Notes: a model not told the origin generated them from the letters alone. DNA of 19,143 nt from Prevotellaceae bacterium UBA1716 (GCA_002317225.1 DCIW01000053.1:1-19143); one strand, 5' to 3'; shown: positions 6,245 through 15,173, counted from the first letter of the stretch. Program-made: numbers and translations.

Positions 6245-7864
6245 TTACTGCATACTAAATTTCCATGCCATATCCTTCACCTTACCAGGAATAGGATAAT
6301 CATAACAATTATTAGTGTTGAGGATACCGCTGGCAGAGTTGATAAGGTATTGATAGACATGACCCTTTTGAGTCTTCTCGTTCCATGTGGCGATATGAAC
6401 AAGATTGTCCGAACGAGGCACAAGTCCATAACCATATACTGTGCCGTGATAATACTTCATGATGCGAACGCAAGTCACTTCCTCATCCTCTGAAGGAGCA
6501 GTCCAAGCCTCAGTGGCATTCTGCTTGCTATCGTATGCGAAAGTATAAACCTTATTCTTTGCACCATAATATATATAAGAACCGATATGGCTTGCAGACA
6601 TAGAAGTGGCACTCTCAATGTCTGGACAGAGCGTATTCATTGGATAGAGTCCTACACCAATATTAGTGCTGCTTCCGTTTGTTGTGGCAAAGTTGGTAAC
6701 TGCCAAATTGTACTCACTACCTTTCTTCATGATGATATAGTCGTAAGGACGAAGCGAAACTCCCACGCTCTCACCTTTACCCCAATCAGCCATAACGAAA
6801 TCCATGCCTGTATTGTTGACATCAAATGCTGCAATACCAGTGTCTTGTGGAGCAAAACGCTCAAGTTTAGCCTGATTGTAACCTGCATAACGGAAACAAT
6901 GGTTGGTCTGATCATAAACCACAATACCATAGTTGAGCGTCTGAGGCACTTCTGCATTCCAAGGGGCAAGAGTGCCAATACCATCAGCAAACTTAGCCAC
7001 ACCAAAACGAGTCTTACGACCTTCGGTAGCACTAAACGAATAGGTATTGGTGTAAATCTTATTGTCATTGATAAGCACCTCCGAACTCTGTCCTGACATC
7101 ACACCCGAACCATGTTCGCCGTACCAAGTAGGAGACATCTTTGCAGGTGCTTCGTGGAAGAATTCATCAAACTGAAGTGCTCGCTGAATACCAGTTTCGC
7201 TCACACCAACAAGAGTGTAATCTGTGCAGAGACCTACATAATTGTTGCCCGAAGCAAGAGACACCGCGATATCAAGACAACGGATTGGTTTGCCTTGGAG
7301 AAGTTCGCCATTGGTAGTCTCATAGAGGTTGGTGTAGTAGCGGTTGTAATTGACATTGAGTTTTGTCCAAGGGTTGAAAATCAAGGCGATATCAGAATAA
7401 CCTGGTTGGTCAGCCCTTTCGTAGAAGACCATATATCCACCATCAAAAATCTCGCTTACAGCTACAGGCACACGGAAAAATTGCTTGATGCCATCATTCT
7501 CGTTAGTGACTACGAGTTGGACATAGTAATTGCCACCAGTGCGTGAGATAATTGCATCAAGTGCACGATTGGTACCTATGGTATCTATTACCGCATTAAC
7601 ACCACTTCCGCTGTTGGCACTAAAGATAGTCCAGACATACTTGAGAGGATCCTTGTCAGTTGCTTCATGACCTTCGAAATACACCTTTGGATTGAGTTTG
7701 AGTGTGTCGAATCGCATGATGGCATATTGAGAGAGCATACCGACATTGGTGGTGTCAATCGCGACCTGTTCGAGTTCGTGGTAGTCGTAGTTGCCTTTGT
7801 CCTCGTAGCATGAGATGAGGAGGGAAAGGAGGGGGAGAAGGGAGAGGATATGTTTGAGTTTCAT
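6245..7864 (-). CDS. PKD-like family lipoprotein of a SusCD locus
   Basis: 539 residues from the ATG at 7864. That start gives a clean lipoprotein signal (MKLKHILSLLPLLSLLISC, acylated Cys19), followed by YEDKGNYDYHEL, a hallmark opening of the PKD-like family (PF16407-type) lipoproteins. The N-terminal region, to about residue 150, fits tandem Ig/PKD-like beta-sandwiches. The rest is rich in Gly, Tyr and Asn, with repeated strand-like segments that could form a propeller or further beta domains. An ATG at 7885 and the frame extending to 7963 would spoil the signal and overlap the gene before. Probable role: surface-exposed accessory subunit of the SusCD importer, binding or presenting the substrate. 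Neighbours are the DUF4843-like gene (76 bp gap) and the thioredoxin-like gene (19 bp). Confidence 0.85.
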   Translation of the reverse strand: MKLKHILSLLPLLSLLISCYEDKGNYDYHELEQVAIDTTNVGMLSQYAIMRFDTLKLNPKVYFEGHEATDKDPLKYVWTIFSANSGSGVNAVIDTIGTNRALDAIISRTGGNYYVQLVVTNENDGIKQFFRVPVAVSEIFDGGYMVFYERADQPGYSDIALIFNPWTKLNVNYNRYYTNLYETTNGELLQGKPIRCLDIAVSLASGNNYVGLCTDYTLVGVSETGIQRALQFDEFFHEAPAKMSPTWYGEHGSGVMSGQSSEVLINDNKIYTNTYSFSATEGRKTRFGVAKFADGIGTLAPWNAEVPQTLNYGIVVYDQTNHCFRYAGYNQAKLERFAPQDTGIAAFDVNNTGMDFVMADWGKGESVGVSLRPYDYIIMKKGSEYNLAVTNFATTNGSSTNIGVGLYPMNTLCPDIESATSMSASHIGSYIYYGAKNKVYTFAYDSKQNATEAWTAPSEDEEVTCVRIMKYYHGTVYGYGLVPRSDNLVHIATWNEKTQKGHVYQYLINSASGILNTNNCYDYPIPGKVKDMAWKFSMQ

Positions 7865-7940
7865 AGGCTTTGGGGGGATAACCATAGAATGGTTATTAGA
7901 TATGAACGGGAATAGTTTTGAGATATAGACGGGAAAGGGG

Positions 7941-8708
7941 TTAGAAGAAAACTTGAACTCCATATTCGTCGGTCAATGGGGTGTCGTGAGTCTCATTATA
8001 CTCATTGAGGGCCTTCTGCATCACCTGCTTGAGGTAGACTGCATAGGCGGCAGATACAGTGTTGGTATCTTCATCATACGATGTTTGGGTGTTGTAATTG
8101 ATTTTGAAATCAATAAGTCCGAGCACCTCAATCATAAACTGATACTTCACACGACTATATGTGCCGAAATACTTTGACATAGCCACATTAGGATAATTGG
8201 CAGAATCCCAGTTGGCTGGTTTAGCAAGGTAATTCTTGAGGATGACCGTAAACTGCTGATGATTTTCCGTACCTATAGCAAACTCATCATTAGGCACCAC
8301 ACGGAAGTTGATTACACCATCAGACTCAGTGAAAAGATTAGGGTCAGACAACTTCTGCGTATTGAAATACACCTTGTACTCACCACCTATCTCACCTGCA
8401 GGAATGACATAATCCTCTGTGCGAATAGTATTCACAATCAAGGCAGAATCACCACCGAAAGGTTCAAGGTGGAAAGTGCGGTCCTGAGCAGATGGCATAC
8501 CACTAATCTGAGCGTAGAATGTCACACCACCCTCTTCGTATGCGTACGAATAATTATAGGTAGTAGACTCATACACAGCACCATATTCAGTACCTACCCA
8601 AATATCAAGCGAGGTATGCGATGTGTCGTAAGTTGGCACTTCCTCTTTCGTACAACCTGCCAGAAGAATGCCCACAAACATTATATATCTATATATCTTT
8701 AGTTTCAT
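7941..8708 (-). CDS. DUF4843-type lipoprotein of a SusCD locus
   Basis: 255 residues from the ATG at 8708, which opens a lipoprotein signal (MKLKIYRYIMFVGILLAGC, Cys19). The sequence after it, with TYDTSHTSLDIWVG, VTFYAQISG, DRTFHL and YFNTQKL, has the pattern of the DUF4843 family. These are two-domain beta-sandwich proteins almost always encoded between susD and a PKD-like lipoprotein gene. The C-terminal part (AKPANW, YFGTYSRVKYQFMIEVLG) also fits. Function in the family is not established; a cell-surface accessory subunit of the transporter is inferred from position. In-frame ATGs further upstream (8744, 8756) would add a non-signal extension and are less likely. The 89-bp gap to susD contains a GC-rich palindrome. 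Confidence 0.85.
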   Translation of the reverse strand: MKLKIYRYIMFVGILLAGCTKEEVPTYDTSHTSLDIWVGTEYGAVYESTTYNYSYAYEEGGVTFYAQISGMPSAQDRTFHLEPFGGDSALIVNTIRTEDYVIPAGEIGGEYKVYFNTQKLSDPNLFTESDGVINFRVVPNDEFAIGTENHQQFTVILKNYLAKPANWDSANYPNVAMSKYFGTYSRVKYQFMIEVLGLIDFKINYNTQTSYDEDTNTVSAAYAVYLKQVMQKALNEYNETHDTPLTDEYGVQVFF

Positions 8709-8761
8709 AACAATATCTATTTTAAAATATATTACCTTATCCATTAGCTCTAACATCCTTC

Positions 8762-8791
8762 AAGCTCCTTCCCTTCGGGAAGGCGGGGGCT
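8762..8791. repeat. GC-rich palindromic repeat in the susD / DUF4843 gap
   Basis: CCTTCCC (8767-8773), loop TTC, GGGAAGG (8777-8783), followed by a G-run (CGGGGGC). It resembles the element at 10271-10300 in sequence and orientation. It lies in an otherwise AT-rich gap inside the operon. I recall such CCCCTTCGGGG-plus-G-run elements as common intergenic repeats in Bacteroidetes. Confidence 0.65.
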
Positions 8792-8797
8792 AGACTC

Positions 8798-10234
8798 CTA
8801 TTTATTATCTTCACGTTCAGCAGATTCTGTCTCTGTAATAGGTAATGGGAAGGTATAAACCTTCTCTTCCACAGCATCCACATCACTATAGAGAATGTTC
8901 TTCTGATTGAGTCGCTTGTAGAGGAAGAAGAGTTGACCTTCACCAATGAACTCACGACGATATTCGTGGATAAGTTCGAGGTTGTAATCCTGTGGGAGTT
9001 CATCAAGAGTAGACAAATTGCGAGCAATGCGAAGTGTATTCAAGTACCTCTTTGCCTCGTCCACATTGCCAGCACGATACTCAGCCTCAGATGCAATCAA
9101 GTACATCTCCGACACACGAAGAAGTGGCATCTTATAGAGGTAGAAGGCATTTGATGTAGTGCTTGGCATATCGTACTTAGTGATATAACGATTGTTAGCA
9201 TGAGTAGCACTTCCCGACTTAAAGAGGAATGTGTAACGATAGTCCTGCGTAGCATTATCATAATAATCAAGCAAGCGATCGCGAGTGACAGCAAACGAAT
9301 ACGCAGAACCTTCATCAAAATACTTGTCAGCAACATCAGCTTTGATAGTCAAGTTGTTGAGTGCGAAGAGATGTTCATCAGCAAGACTGCGGTCATAACC
9401 TGCCTGAAGATTTGCCACCTTACTCCAAGTGAACTGACCACACTCCATCACCTCCTTTGCAGCACTGAGAGCTTCAGCATACTTGCCTTGCCACATGAGA
9501 ACACGAGCCTGAAGACCTTTCACTGCGTAATAGTTGAGGTGGAGTTGGCGGTTGAGAAGATAACCGTTGTCCGTTGATTCCGTAATCTCACGACCAGTCT
9601 TGATAGGGTCACAAGCAACAAGCAACTGTTCTGCAGCCTTCAAGTCCTTCATCACAGAGTCAGCCACCTCGCAAACCTTCAACTGAGGGAATACACGATA
9701 ACTGAGTGCTGTACTATAAGGAATGGCTGGTTGATTTGGATTGACCGCATAACTCACTCCAAAACAACGCAAAAGGTCGAAATGGAGGAACGCACGAAGA
9801 GCAAGCGCCTCACCCTTGATGATGTTTTGATTATCACGAGAAAAGAGTTTTGCATTGTCGTCTATATGTGAGAGGAGGTTGTTCACATTAGCTATACCAG
9901 AGTAATTCGTTGTCCAGATACTGCTGATATATCCCTTCGTATAACTTGCCTCATAATCATAAGCGGCAGCATCTTGGTATGAAGACGAATAGTAGTAGTC
10001 CCACTCCTGTCCTAATATTCCGATGAAACTGTAAGTCATCTCCTTAGTATAGGTCTTGCTTGACACCATAGACGAATAGACACCAGCAAGAGCCTCCTTA
10101 AATCCGCTTTCCGAGTTGAAGAGCTCGGTGTCTTCAATCTGCGAACTTGGTTGGACATTGAGCCATTCATTGCAAGACGAAAGCATCATCGAACCAAGTG
10201 CAATACCCAGAATATATAATTTCTTTATTTTCAT
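8798..10234 (-). CDS. SusD/RagB-family outer-membrane nutrient-binding lipoprotein
   Basis: 478 residues from the ATG at 10234. Lipoprotein signal MKIKKLYILGIALGSMMLSSC (Cys21), followed by NEWLNVQPSSQIED, the typical SusD opening. ALRAFLHFDLLRCFG and AIPYSTAL match the TPR-helix core of SusD/RagB proteins. The C-terminal segment (PLLRVSEMYLIASEAEYR, ARNLSTLDELPQ, HEYRREFIGEGQLFFLYKR) is the strongly conserved SusD end. The protein caps the SusC barrel as a hinged lid and captures substrate at the cell surface. A GTG at 10249 adds five residues with no benefit, so ATG is preferred. Position between susC (69 bp gap) and the DUF4843 gene is canonical. Length is within the usual range of the family, at the shorter end. 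Confidence 0.95.
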   Translation of the reverse strand: MKIKKLYILGIALGSMMLSSCNEWLNVQPSSQIEDTELFNSESGFKEALAGVYSSMVSSKTYTKEMTYSFIGILGQEWDYYYSSSYQDAAAYDYEASYTKGYISSIWTTNYSGIANVNNLLSHIDDNAKLFSRDNQNIIKGEALALRAFLHFDLLRCFGVSYAVNPNQPAIPYSTALSYRVFPQLKVCEVADSVMKDLKAAEQLLVACDPIKTGREITESTDNGYLLNRQLHLNYYAVKGLQARVLMWQGKYAEALSAAKEVMECGQFTWSKVANLQAGYDRSLADEHLFALNNLTIKADVADKYFDEGSAYSFAVTRDRLLDYYDNATQDYRYTFLFKSGSATHANNRYITKYDMPSTTSNAFYLYKMPLLRVSEMYLIASEAEYRAGNVDEAKRYLNTLRIARNLSTLDELPQDYNLELIHEYRREFIGEGQLFFLYKRLNQKNILYSDVDAVEEKVYTFPLPITETESAEREDNK

Positions 10235-10270
10235 ATTTTCTATTTTCACAAAAAATGAATACTACCTGAA

Positions 10271-10300
10271 TAGCCTCCCCCTTTGGAGGCTGGGGGCCTT
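10271..10300. repeat. GC-rich palindromic repeat in the susC / susD gap
   Basis: GCCTCC (10273-10278), six-base loop, GGAGGC (10285-10290), then TGGGGGCC. It is similar to the element at 8762-8791 and has the same orientation, including the following G-run. It is located immediately after the susC stop, so in the operon mRNA it would form a hairpin between susC and susD. Confidence 0.65.
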
Positions 10301-10303
10301 CTT

Positions 10304-13300
10304 TTAGAAAGTAGCCGTAGCAGAGAATGAGAATGAACGTGCGTAAGGATAACTCAAACCACGTTCAGTATTCACTGTTGACAAGTGGAACAAATCATTG
10401 ATATAGAATGTCAAACGGAGTCGCTCCATGAACGAACGACGCAACCATTCCTGATGCTTGAAGTCGTAATATGCAGAGAGACTCGTGAAGTTGAGCGAAT
10501 TGTTGCGCTGCACAAAACGGGTAGAAGCATAAGTAGTGCTTGGAGTACTTGAAATATGCTTGTAGAGTGCCACATCACCTACATTGTTCCATGTGTCACT
10601 AAATACACGACGGTCCACATTGTTGGCAATATTCACATTCTCAACACGATCCACGAGAGTCTGGTTGTAGTAGTCAGCACCAAGTTGGTAACTGAACAAG
10701 ATATTCAGACCTATACCCTTCACCTCACCATTGAAACCGAATGTACCATGAAGCTTTGGATTCGAATCGCCTGCTATGATATAGTCATCGGTGGTGTAAG
10801 TATAAGTAGTCGTTCCATCTTTCTTCAAGAACATCTCACGACCTGTAGCAGGGTCAATACCAAGTGATTGAACCGCCCAGATAGCAGTCATAGACTGTCC
10901 TTCTTCATAGCGGATGATAGGTGAAGTAGTGTTAGCAGCATCCTGTTCGCGATTGAATGAAGAGAGTGCATCGCTAATCTTCGTAATCTTATTCACATTG
11001 TGAGCAAGACTACCAGTGAGCGACATATATGACGAACCCTTATGCCAGAAGCGATAATTCATGGTTGCTTCCACACCACGATTCTGCACATTGCCAAGGT
11101 TTTCCATATAACTTGTGAAACCTGTAGATGTAGGGATAGACATAGCAATCAAGGCATCGCGAGTACGGCTATCATAATAGTCAAAACGAAGGTCGAGTTT
11201 GCGGCAGATACCGAGGTCAACACCTACGTTGAAGTCACCTGTCTGCTGCCATTTCAACTTGCTGTTTGGCATACCCATAAGGTAAGCACCGGAAATGTTG
11301 TCATAGATGATATTATCATAGAACTTGTATGTTGCCTTTGCCTGATAAGGAGAGAAATTCTGATTACCCGTGAGACCATAAGTCACACGGAACTTACAGA
11401 GGTTCAACCAACTGACATTCTCCATAAACTTCTCCTTATACAAATTCCAACCTGTACCGACACTCCAGAAAGTACCCCAACGATTGTCACTTCCGAATAC
11501 TGAAGAACCATTGAAACGCAAACTCATATCGAGGAGATAACGCTCATCGTAAGAGTAGTTGATGGCTGTTGTGACACCAAGACTGCGAGTCTTACTTTCC
11601 GAACCTGTTGGTTTGCCACCTTCAGCATACTGCTTTGCAAAAGTGATATAGTCCACATGATTGTTGAGGAATCCCCATGCAGTCATGCCTTCAGTATTAC
11701 CGCTTGTGTTCTGAAGCGAATAGGCGAGGTTGGCAAGAAGGAGGTGCTTGTTCCATTCCTTGGTATATCGACCAGTGATATCAAGATTGAGATTGTTTGT
11801 CTCACCATTGGCTATGTAGTAACTACCACGCTGGAAGTATTTGTCGCCTGTCCAATCATAGAACTTGGTATGATCACCTGGGTAGAAGTCCTCACGCTTG
11901 TTGTTCTGATGAGTATAACCAAGACGAGCAGTGAAACAGAGTGCTTCGATAGGACGGTATTCGAGGTAGAAATTCTCTACTATTTCAGTGTATTTAGAGA
12001 AGTTCTTTGTGCCGATTGAAGCATTGTAAAGTGGGTTGTAATATGTGGTAGTACTACCATTAGCACCAGGATAAGTATATGTGCCAAGAACCTTCACCAC
12101 ATTGCCCGACTCATCGTATGGAGTATAATAAGGATTGACAGAAACATAGTCTGAGAAGGTGCCGTATGGGCTATCGTCAGCCTTATTTCCCGTAACAGAC
12201 AATGAGTTACGGAACATCCACTGCTTATATCTATAAGAGAGATTGATATTGCCTTGGAGGGTGTTGCGTCCGGACTCCTTCATCACACCAGCCACATTAT
12301 TATACATGATGCTTGCAGAATATCGCATCTCTTCTGTACCACCTTCGATATTGGCCGAATGCTTCTGACCTACACCTGTGCGGAGAGGTTGTGAGAGCCA
12401 ATATGTATTCACTCCACGAGCTATATTTGCTGCAATATCATTGTATTGTTCTTCAAGAAGTGCATTATAATAAGGTGAAGCAGATGAGTAACGACCGGAA
12501 AGGCGTTCTACCTCAAGTTTCTCTTCTGCATTACAGAGGTTGTAACTTGAAAGGTCAGGTGCCTCTACATTAAGATTGCCGGTATATGTGATACGCAGAC
12601 GACCCGCTTCAGGAAGTATAGTCTCAACTACAATCACACCATTAGCGGCCTTCGAACCATAGATAGCCTTTGCAGCACCATCCTTGAGGATAGTCACCGA
12701 CTTGATTCGGTTCATGTCAAGGTCGAAAATCTGCTGTTGTGTGGATTCAAAACCATCAAGGATGAAGAGCGGAGCATTTGGATTGCCACTATATTCGCCT
12801 TGAAGTCCTCCGAACGAAGCATTACCACGAATGGAAATATCCTGAAGGTGGTTAGGGTTTGAACCATTGATATCATTCACATTGACCACAAACGAAGGAT
12901 CAAGTGCCTGAATGCTCTTGAGCACATTGGAGTTGCCCACGAGTTTGAGATCTTCAGCAGAATAATTGACTGCCGAACCAGTAAAAGTCTTTGAATTGTA
13001 GTCGAAAAGGCCAGTCACGACTGCATCATTGAGCGTGTTTTCGTCTTCAAGCACAATCTTCAGGTTAGTGTGATTCTTTGAAGTGTCAAAACGCTTCTTG
13101 TAGGTTTTCATACCTACATAACTCACTTCCACATTTACAGCACCAGTACGAGGCACTGATGCAGTGAACTTTCCGCTTGCGTCGGTAATCACTACAGTCT
13201 TAGACTGCACTATAGTCACATGGGCTCCAGGTAATGGTTCGCCTTGGCTATCCACCACCGTTCCTTGTATCAGTACAGCGTTGACTTGAGTTTTTTGCGT

Positions 13301-13426
13301 GTTGATTTGTTGCATAGGAACTGCCTTCTTTGTGTTTTGTCCGAAAGCACATGGTGCTAAAGACAAAATAAGAGCCAATCCAGACAAAAGTCTCCTTTGC
13401 ATCAATACGTTTAAGTTTATAGTCAT
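10304..13426 (-). CDS. SusC/RagA-family TonB-dependent transporter
   Basis: 1040 residues. After a signal sequence (about residues 9-30) comes a carboxypeptidase-regulatory-like beta domain (about 50-127, IQGTVVDSQGEPLPGAHV). A TonB-box-like stretch DAVVTGL (134-140) follows, then the plug (about 145-270, with DISIRG and LFILDGF) and a 22-stranded barrel ending SFSATATF. There is no N-terminal STN signalling domain, so it should not work through a FecR/ECF-sigma relay. It imports a large ligand across the outer membrane using TonB energy, lidded by the SusD partner encoded next. The VVTGLFDYNSKTFTGSAVNY region differs from the common VVVGYGTQKK type and recalls the SusC subgroup linked with DUF4843/PKD-like proteins. 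The ATG at 13402 is an alternative start. No adjacent regulator gene is seen. Confidence 0.96.
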   Translation of the reverse strand: MTINLNVLMQRRLLSGLALILSLAPCAFGQNTKKAVPMQQINTQKTQVNAVLIQGTVVDSQGEPLPGAHVTIVQSKTVVITDASGKFTASVPRTGAVNVEVSYVGMKTYKKRFDTSKNHTNLKIVLEDENTLNDAVVTGLFDYNSKTFTGSAVNYSAEDLKLVGNSNVLKSIQALDPSFVVNVNDINGSNPNHLQDISIRGNASFGGLQGEYSGNPNAPLFILDGFESTQQQIFDLDMNRIKSVTILKDGAAKAIYGSKAANGVIVVETILPEAGRLRITYTGNLNVEAPDLSSYNLCNAEEKLEVERLSGRYSSASPYYNALLEEQYNDIAANIARGVNTYWLSQPLRTGVGQKHSANIEGGTEEMRYSASIMYNNVAGVMKESGRNTLQGNINLSYRYKQWMFRNSLSVTGNKADDSPYGTFSDYVSVNPYYTPYDESGNVVKVLGTYTYPGANGSTTTYYNPLYNASIGTKNFSKYTEIVENFYLEYRPIEALCFTARLGYTHQNNKREDFYPGDHTKFYDWTGDKYFQRGSYYIANGETNNLNLDITGRYTKEWNKHLLLANLAYSLQNTSGNTEGMTAWGFLNNHVDYITFAKQYAEGGKPTGSESKTRSLGVTTAINYSYDERYLLDMSLRFNGSSVFGSDNRWGTFWSVGTGWNLYKEKFMENVSWLNLCKFRVTYGLTGNQNFSPYQAKATYKFYDNIIYDNISGAYLMGMPNSKLKWQQTGDFNVGVDLGICRKLDLRFDYYDSRTRDALIAMSIPTSTGFTSYMENLGNVQNRGVEATMNYRFWHKGSSYMSLTGSLAHNVNKITKISDALSSFNREQDAANTTSPIIRYEEGQSMTAIWAVQSLGIDPATGREMFLKKDGTTTYTYTTDDYIIAGDSNPKLHGTFGFNGEVKGIGLNILFSYQLGADYYNQTLVDRVENVNIANNVDRRVFSDTWNNVGDVALYKHISSTPSTTYASTRFVQRNNSLNFTSLSAYYDFKHQEWLRRSFMERLRLTFYINDLFHLSTVNTERGLSYPYARSFSFSATATF

Positions 13427-13484
13427 TGATAAATAGATTTAGGTATTTCTCGTTTTTTCAGAGAATAGTATGAATTATTTGGCA

Positions 13485-13492
13485 CAAAGGTA
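13485..13492 (-). promoter_or_regulatory. Promoter -7 box of the SusCD operon
   Basis: Minus-strand TACCTTTG, an exact TAnnTTTG match. It is followed by TG instead of the CA seen at the other promoters of this window. No good -33 box at the expected distance. The predicted leader to ATG 13426 is about 55 nt. Confidence 0.6.
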
Positions 13493-13664
13493 CGAAAAAA
13501 TAATCAATTATTAGCATTATTTACACCTTATTATATTAAAATTTAAGACAATAAGTAGTTATTCATAATAATTGGTACGTATTTTTATTTTTTTTTCATC
13601 TCTTTGATGCGTTTATCGACTTCATTCAAATTGTTTGATTCAAAAAAATGATTTCCTACTAAAC

Positions 13665-13699
13665 AATATGGAGATCCTCGAAATGAAGATCTCCATATT
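13665..13699 (-). terminator. Probable terminator of the homoserine dehydrogenase gene
   Basis: Perfect 12-bp inverted repeat, AATATGGAGATC (13665-13676) and GATCTCCATATT (13688-13699), with an 11-base loop. It begins about 21 bp after the minus-strand stop. The T-run on the minus strand comes some 15 nt after the stem, so it may be a terminator or a 3'-stabilising hairpin. Confidence 0.6.
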
Positions 13700-13720
13700 A
13701 GTGATTGATTACATTATAAA

Positions 13721-14806
13721 TTATACGTTTGCAATGTCAAGAATGTCCGCAAATACACCTGCAGCAGTAACGCCCGCTCCAGCACCATAGCCTTGGATAA
13801 TCATTGGGTCGGGGTTGTAGCGCTCGGTATGCAGGATGACAACATTGTTTGAACCAACGAGTTTGGCGAAAGGAGAGTCAAGTTCGCATCTCTCAAGCGA
13901 AACGGATGATTTGCCTCCATCAAGTTTTGCAATGAATCTGAGGCATTGTCCGGCTTCCTCCACTTCCTTGCGAAGAGACTCGAAGTGGGCATCGAGGTTT
14001 GGAAGGTTCTTCCAGAAATCATCAAGCGAACCGTCAAAGAACTCCTGTGGAACGAAAAGATGCTTCTCCACATCCTCCTGACTGATATCATAACCCGATT
14101 CGCGAGCCAAGATGACAAGTTTGCGGATGACATCAACTCCCGAAAGGTCAACACGTGGGTCTGGTTCGGAGAATCGCTCTTCCTTTGCTCGACGAACTGC
14201 CTCTGAGAAACTGACATCCTTGCTGATAGTGTTAAAGATGTAGTTGAGTGTACCAGAGAGCACGGCCTCAATCTTAGTGATCTTGTCACCACTTTTCACG
14301 AGGTCGTCTATGGTATGGATTACAGGAAGTCCTGCTCCAACATTAGTCTCAAAATTATATTTTACATCATTCTCGATGGCAAGTGATTTGAGTTTACGGT
14401 AACGGTTGATATCGCCCGAAGCTGCCACCTTGTTTGCACAAACGATGGACAACTTTGCAGACACAAAGTCGAGGTAAAGGTCGGCGATGTCATAACTTGC
14501 AGTACAATCCACAAAAACGAGGTCACCGTTTATGGATTTACGCATATTGAGCACCTCGTCATGTATGGTTTCCAAACTGCTTTTCGGACAATTGGCGAAC
14601 ATCTCACGGAATTTCATGAAATCAAAGTTGCTGAGATCAATACCATCCTTTTCCATGAGGATGTTGAAGATATCCACCACACCTACGACCTTAATGTCGA
14701 GTTTGCGTTGGTGCAGCATTTCTTGTTGTTGTGCTATTTGCTGCAATAGTGTACCACCTACGGTTCCTGTGCCGCAGAGAATGATGTTTAATGTTTTATT
14801 TGCCAT
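13721..14806 (-). CDS. hom: Homoserine dehydrogenase, stand-alone ThrA-C-terminal type
   Basis: 361 residues. It catalyses NAD(P)H-dependent reduction of aspartate semialdehyde to homoserine, on the threonine and methionine pathway in the cytoplasm. The Rossmann motif GTGTVG lies at residues 12-17 and ANK at 124-126. The catalytic core NVGAGLPVI, LSGTLNYIF and SEPDPRVDLSGVDVIRKL contains Glu214, Asp225 and Lys229, corresponding to the catalytic set known from yeast homoserine dehydrogenase. The end GYGAGAGVTAAGVFADIL closely follows the C-terminus of bifunctional ThrA. There is no ACT domain and no aspartokinase half. The start is a clean ATG just after its own promoter, and no kinase remnant is seen upstream. 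In Bacteroidales I would expect the fused aspartokinase-homoserine dehydrogenase, so a separate aspartokinase must be encoded elsewhere. Confidence 0.94.
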   Translation of the reverse strand: MANKTLNIILCGTGTVGGTLLQQIAQQQEMLHQRKLDIKVVGVVDIFNILMEKDGIDLSNFDFMKFREMFANCPKSSLETIHDEVLNMRKSINGDLVFVDCTASYDIADLYLDFVSAKLSIVCANKVAASGDINRYRKLKSLAIENDVKYNFETNVGAGLPVIHTIDDLVKSGDKITKIEAVLSGTLNYIFNTISKDVSFSEAVRRAKEERFSEPDPRVDLSGVDVIRKLVILARESGYDISQEDVEKHLFVPQEFFDGSLDDFWKNLPNLDAHFESLRKEVEEAGQCLRFIAKLDGGKSSVSLERCELDSPFAKLVGSNNVVILHTERYNPDPMIIQGYGAGAGVTAAGVFADILDIANV

Positions 14807-14814
14807 AATGTTTG

Positions 14815-14845
14815 CAAAATTACAAAATATTTTTCATATGGCAAT
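14815..14845 (-). promoter_or_regulatory. Promoter of hom, predicted to give an almost leaderless mRNA
   Basis: On the minus strand: ATTG (14845-14842), a 19-nt spacer, then TAATTTTG (14822-14815) followed by CA. The -7 box ends only 8 bp before the ATG at 14806. Transcription would start about 0-5 nt from the start codon. Confidence 0.6.
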
Positions 14846-15094
14846 TGAAACATTAATAAAAATTACACAAAGCTTTTGTTTTATTATTTAAAAGGTACAA
14901 TTATCTACCTATTATACTTTGATACAATGATACGTTTAGGGTTTGGCAATAAATTGGTAAATCTATTAAATGGAACATCCGAATCTATTTAATAAATGTG
15001 TTTACTTACTTATTATACAAATACAGTGTGAAAACGAAAAAATGTTCGTCATGTCGGTTTTTATTATATTTTTCCGCAATAATTATGTGCTCAG
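14846..15094. other. AT-rich intergenic stretch between hom and the lipoprotein gene
   Basis: The gene-free gap here runs from 14807 to 15173 and is bounded by the two divergent promoters. Between the promoters I see only AT-rich sequence, with no convincing open frame, repeat or hairpin. Confidence 0.6.
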
Positions 15095-15126
15095 TTTGTG
15101 TTAAACTAAAATAATTAGTATCTTTG
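15095..15126 (+). promoter_or_regulatory. Complete promoter of the small lipoprotein gene
   Basis: TTTG at 15095-15098, a 20-nt spacer, then TATCTTTG at 15119-15126 followed by CA. Boxes and spacing are the same as at 3314-3345. The predicted leader is about 43 nt. Confidence 0.75.
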
Positions 15127-15173
15127 CAAAGTGACAACCTCATTTATTGCAAATAACTAAATAACTTGAAGGT

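Noticed and set aside
7865..7884. Third copy of the GC-rich operon palindrome in the DUF4843 / PKD-like gap
   Set aside because: Only a G-run and AGGC are shared; no palindrome is formed, so the resemblance is too weak.
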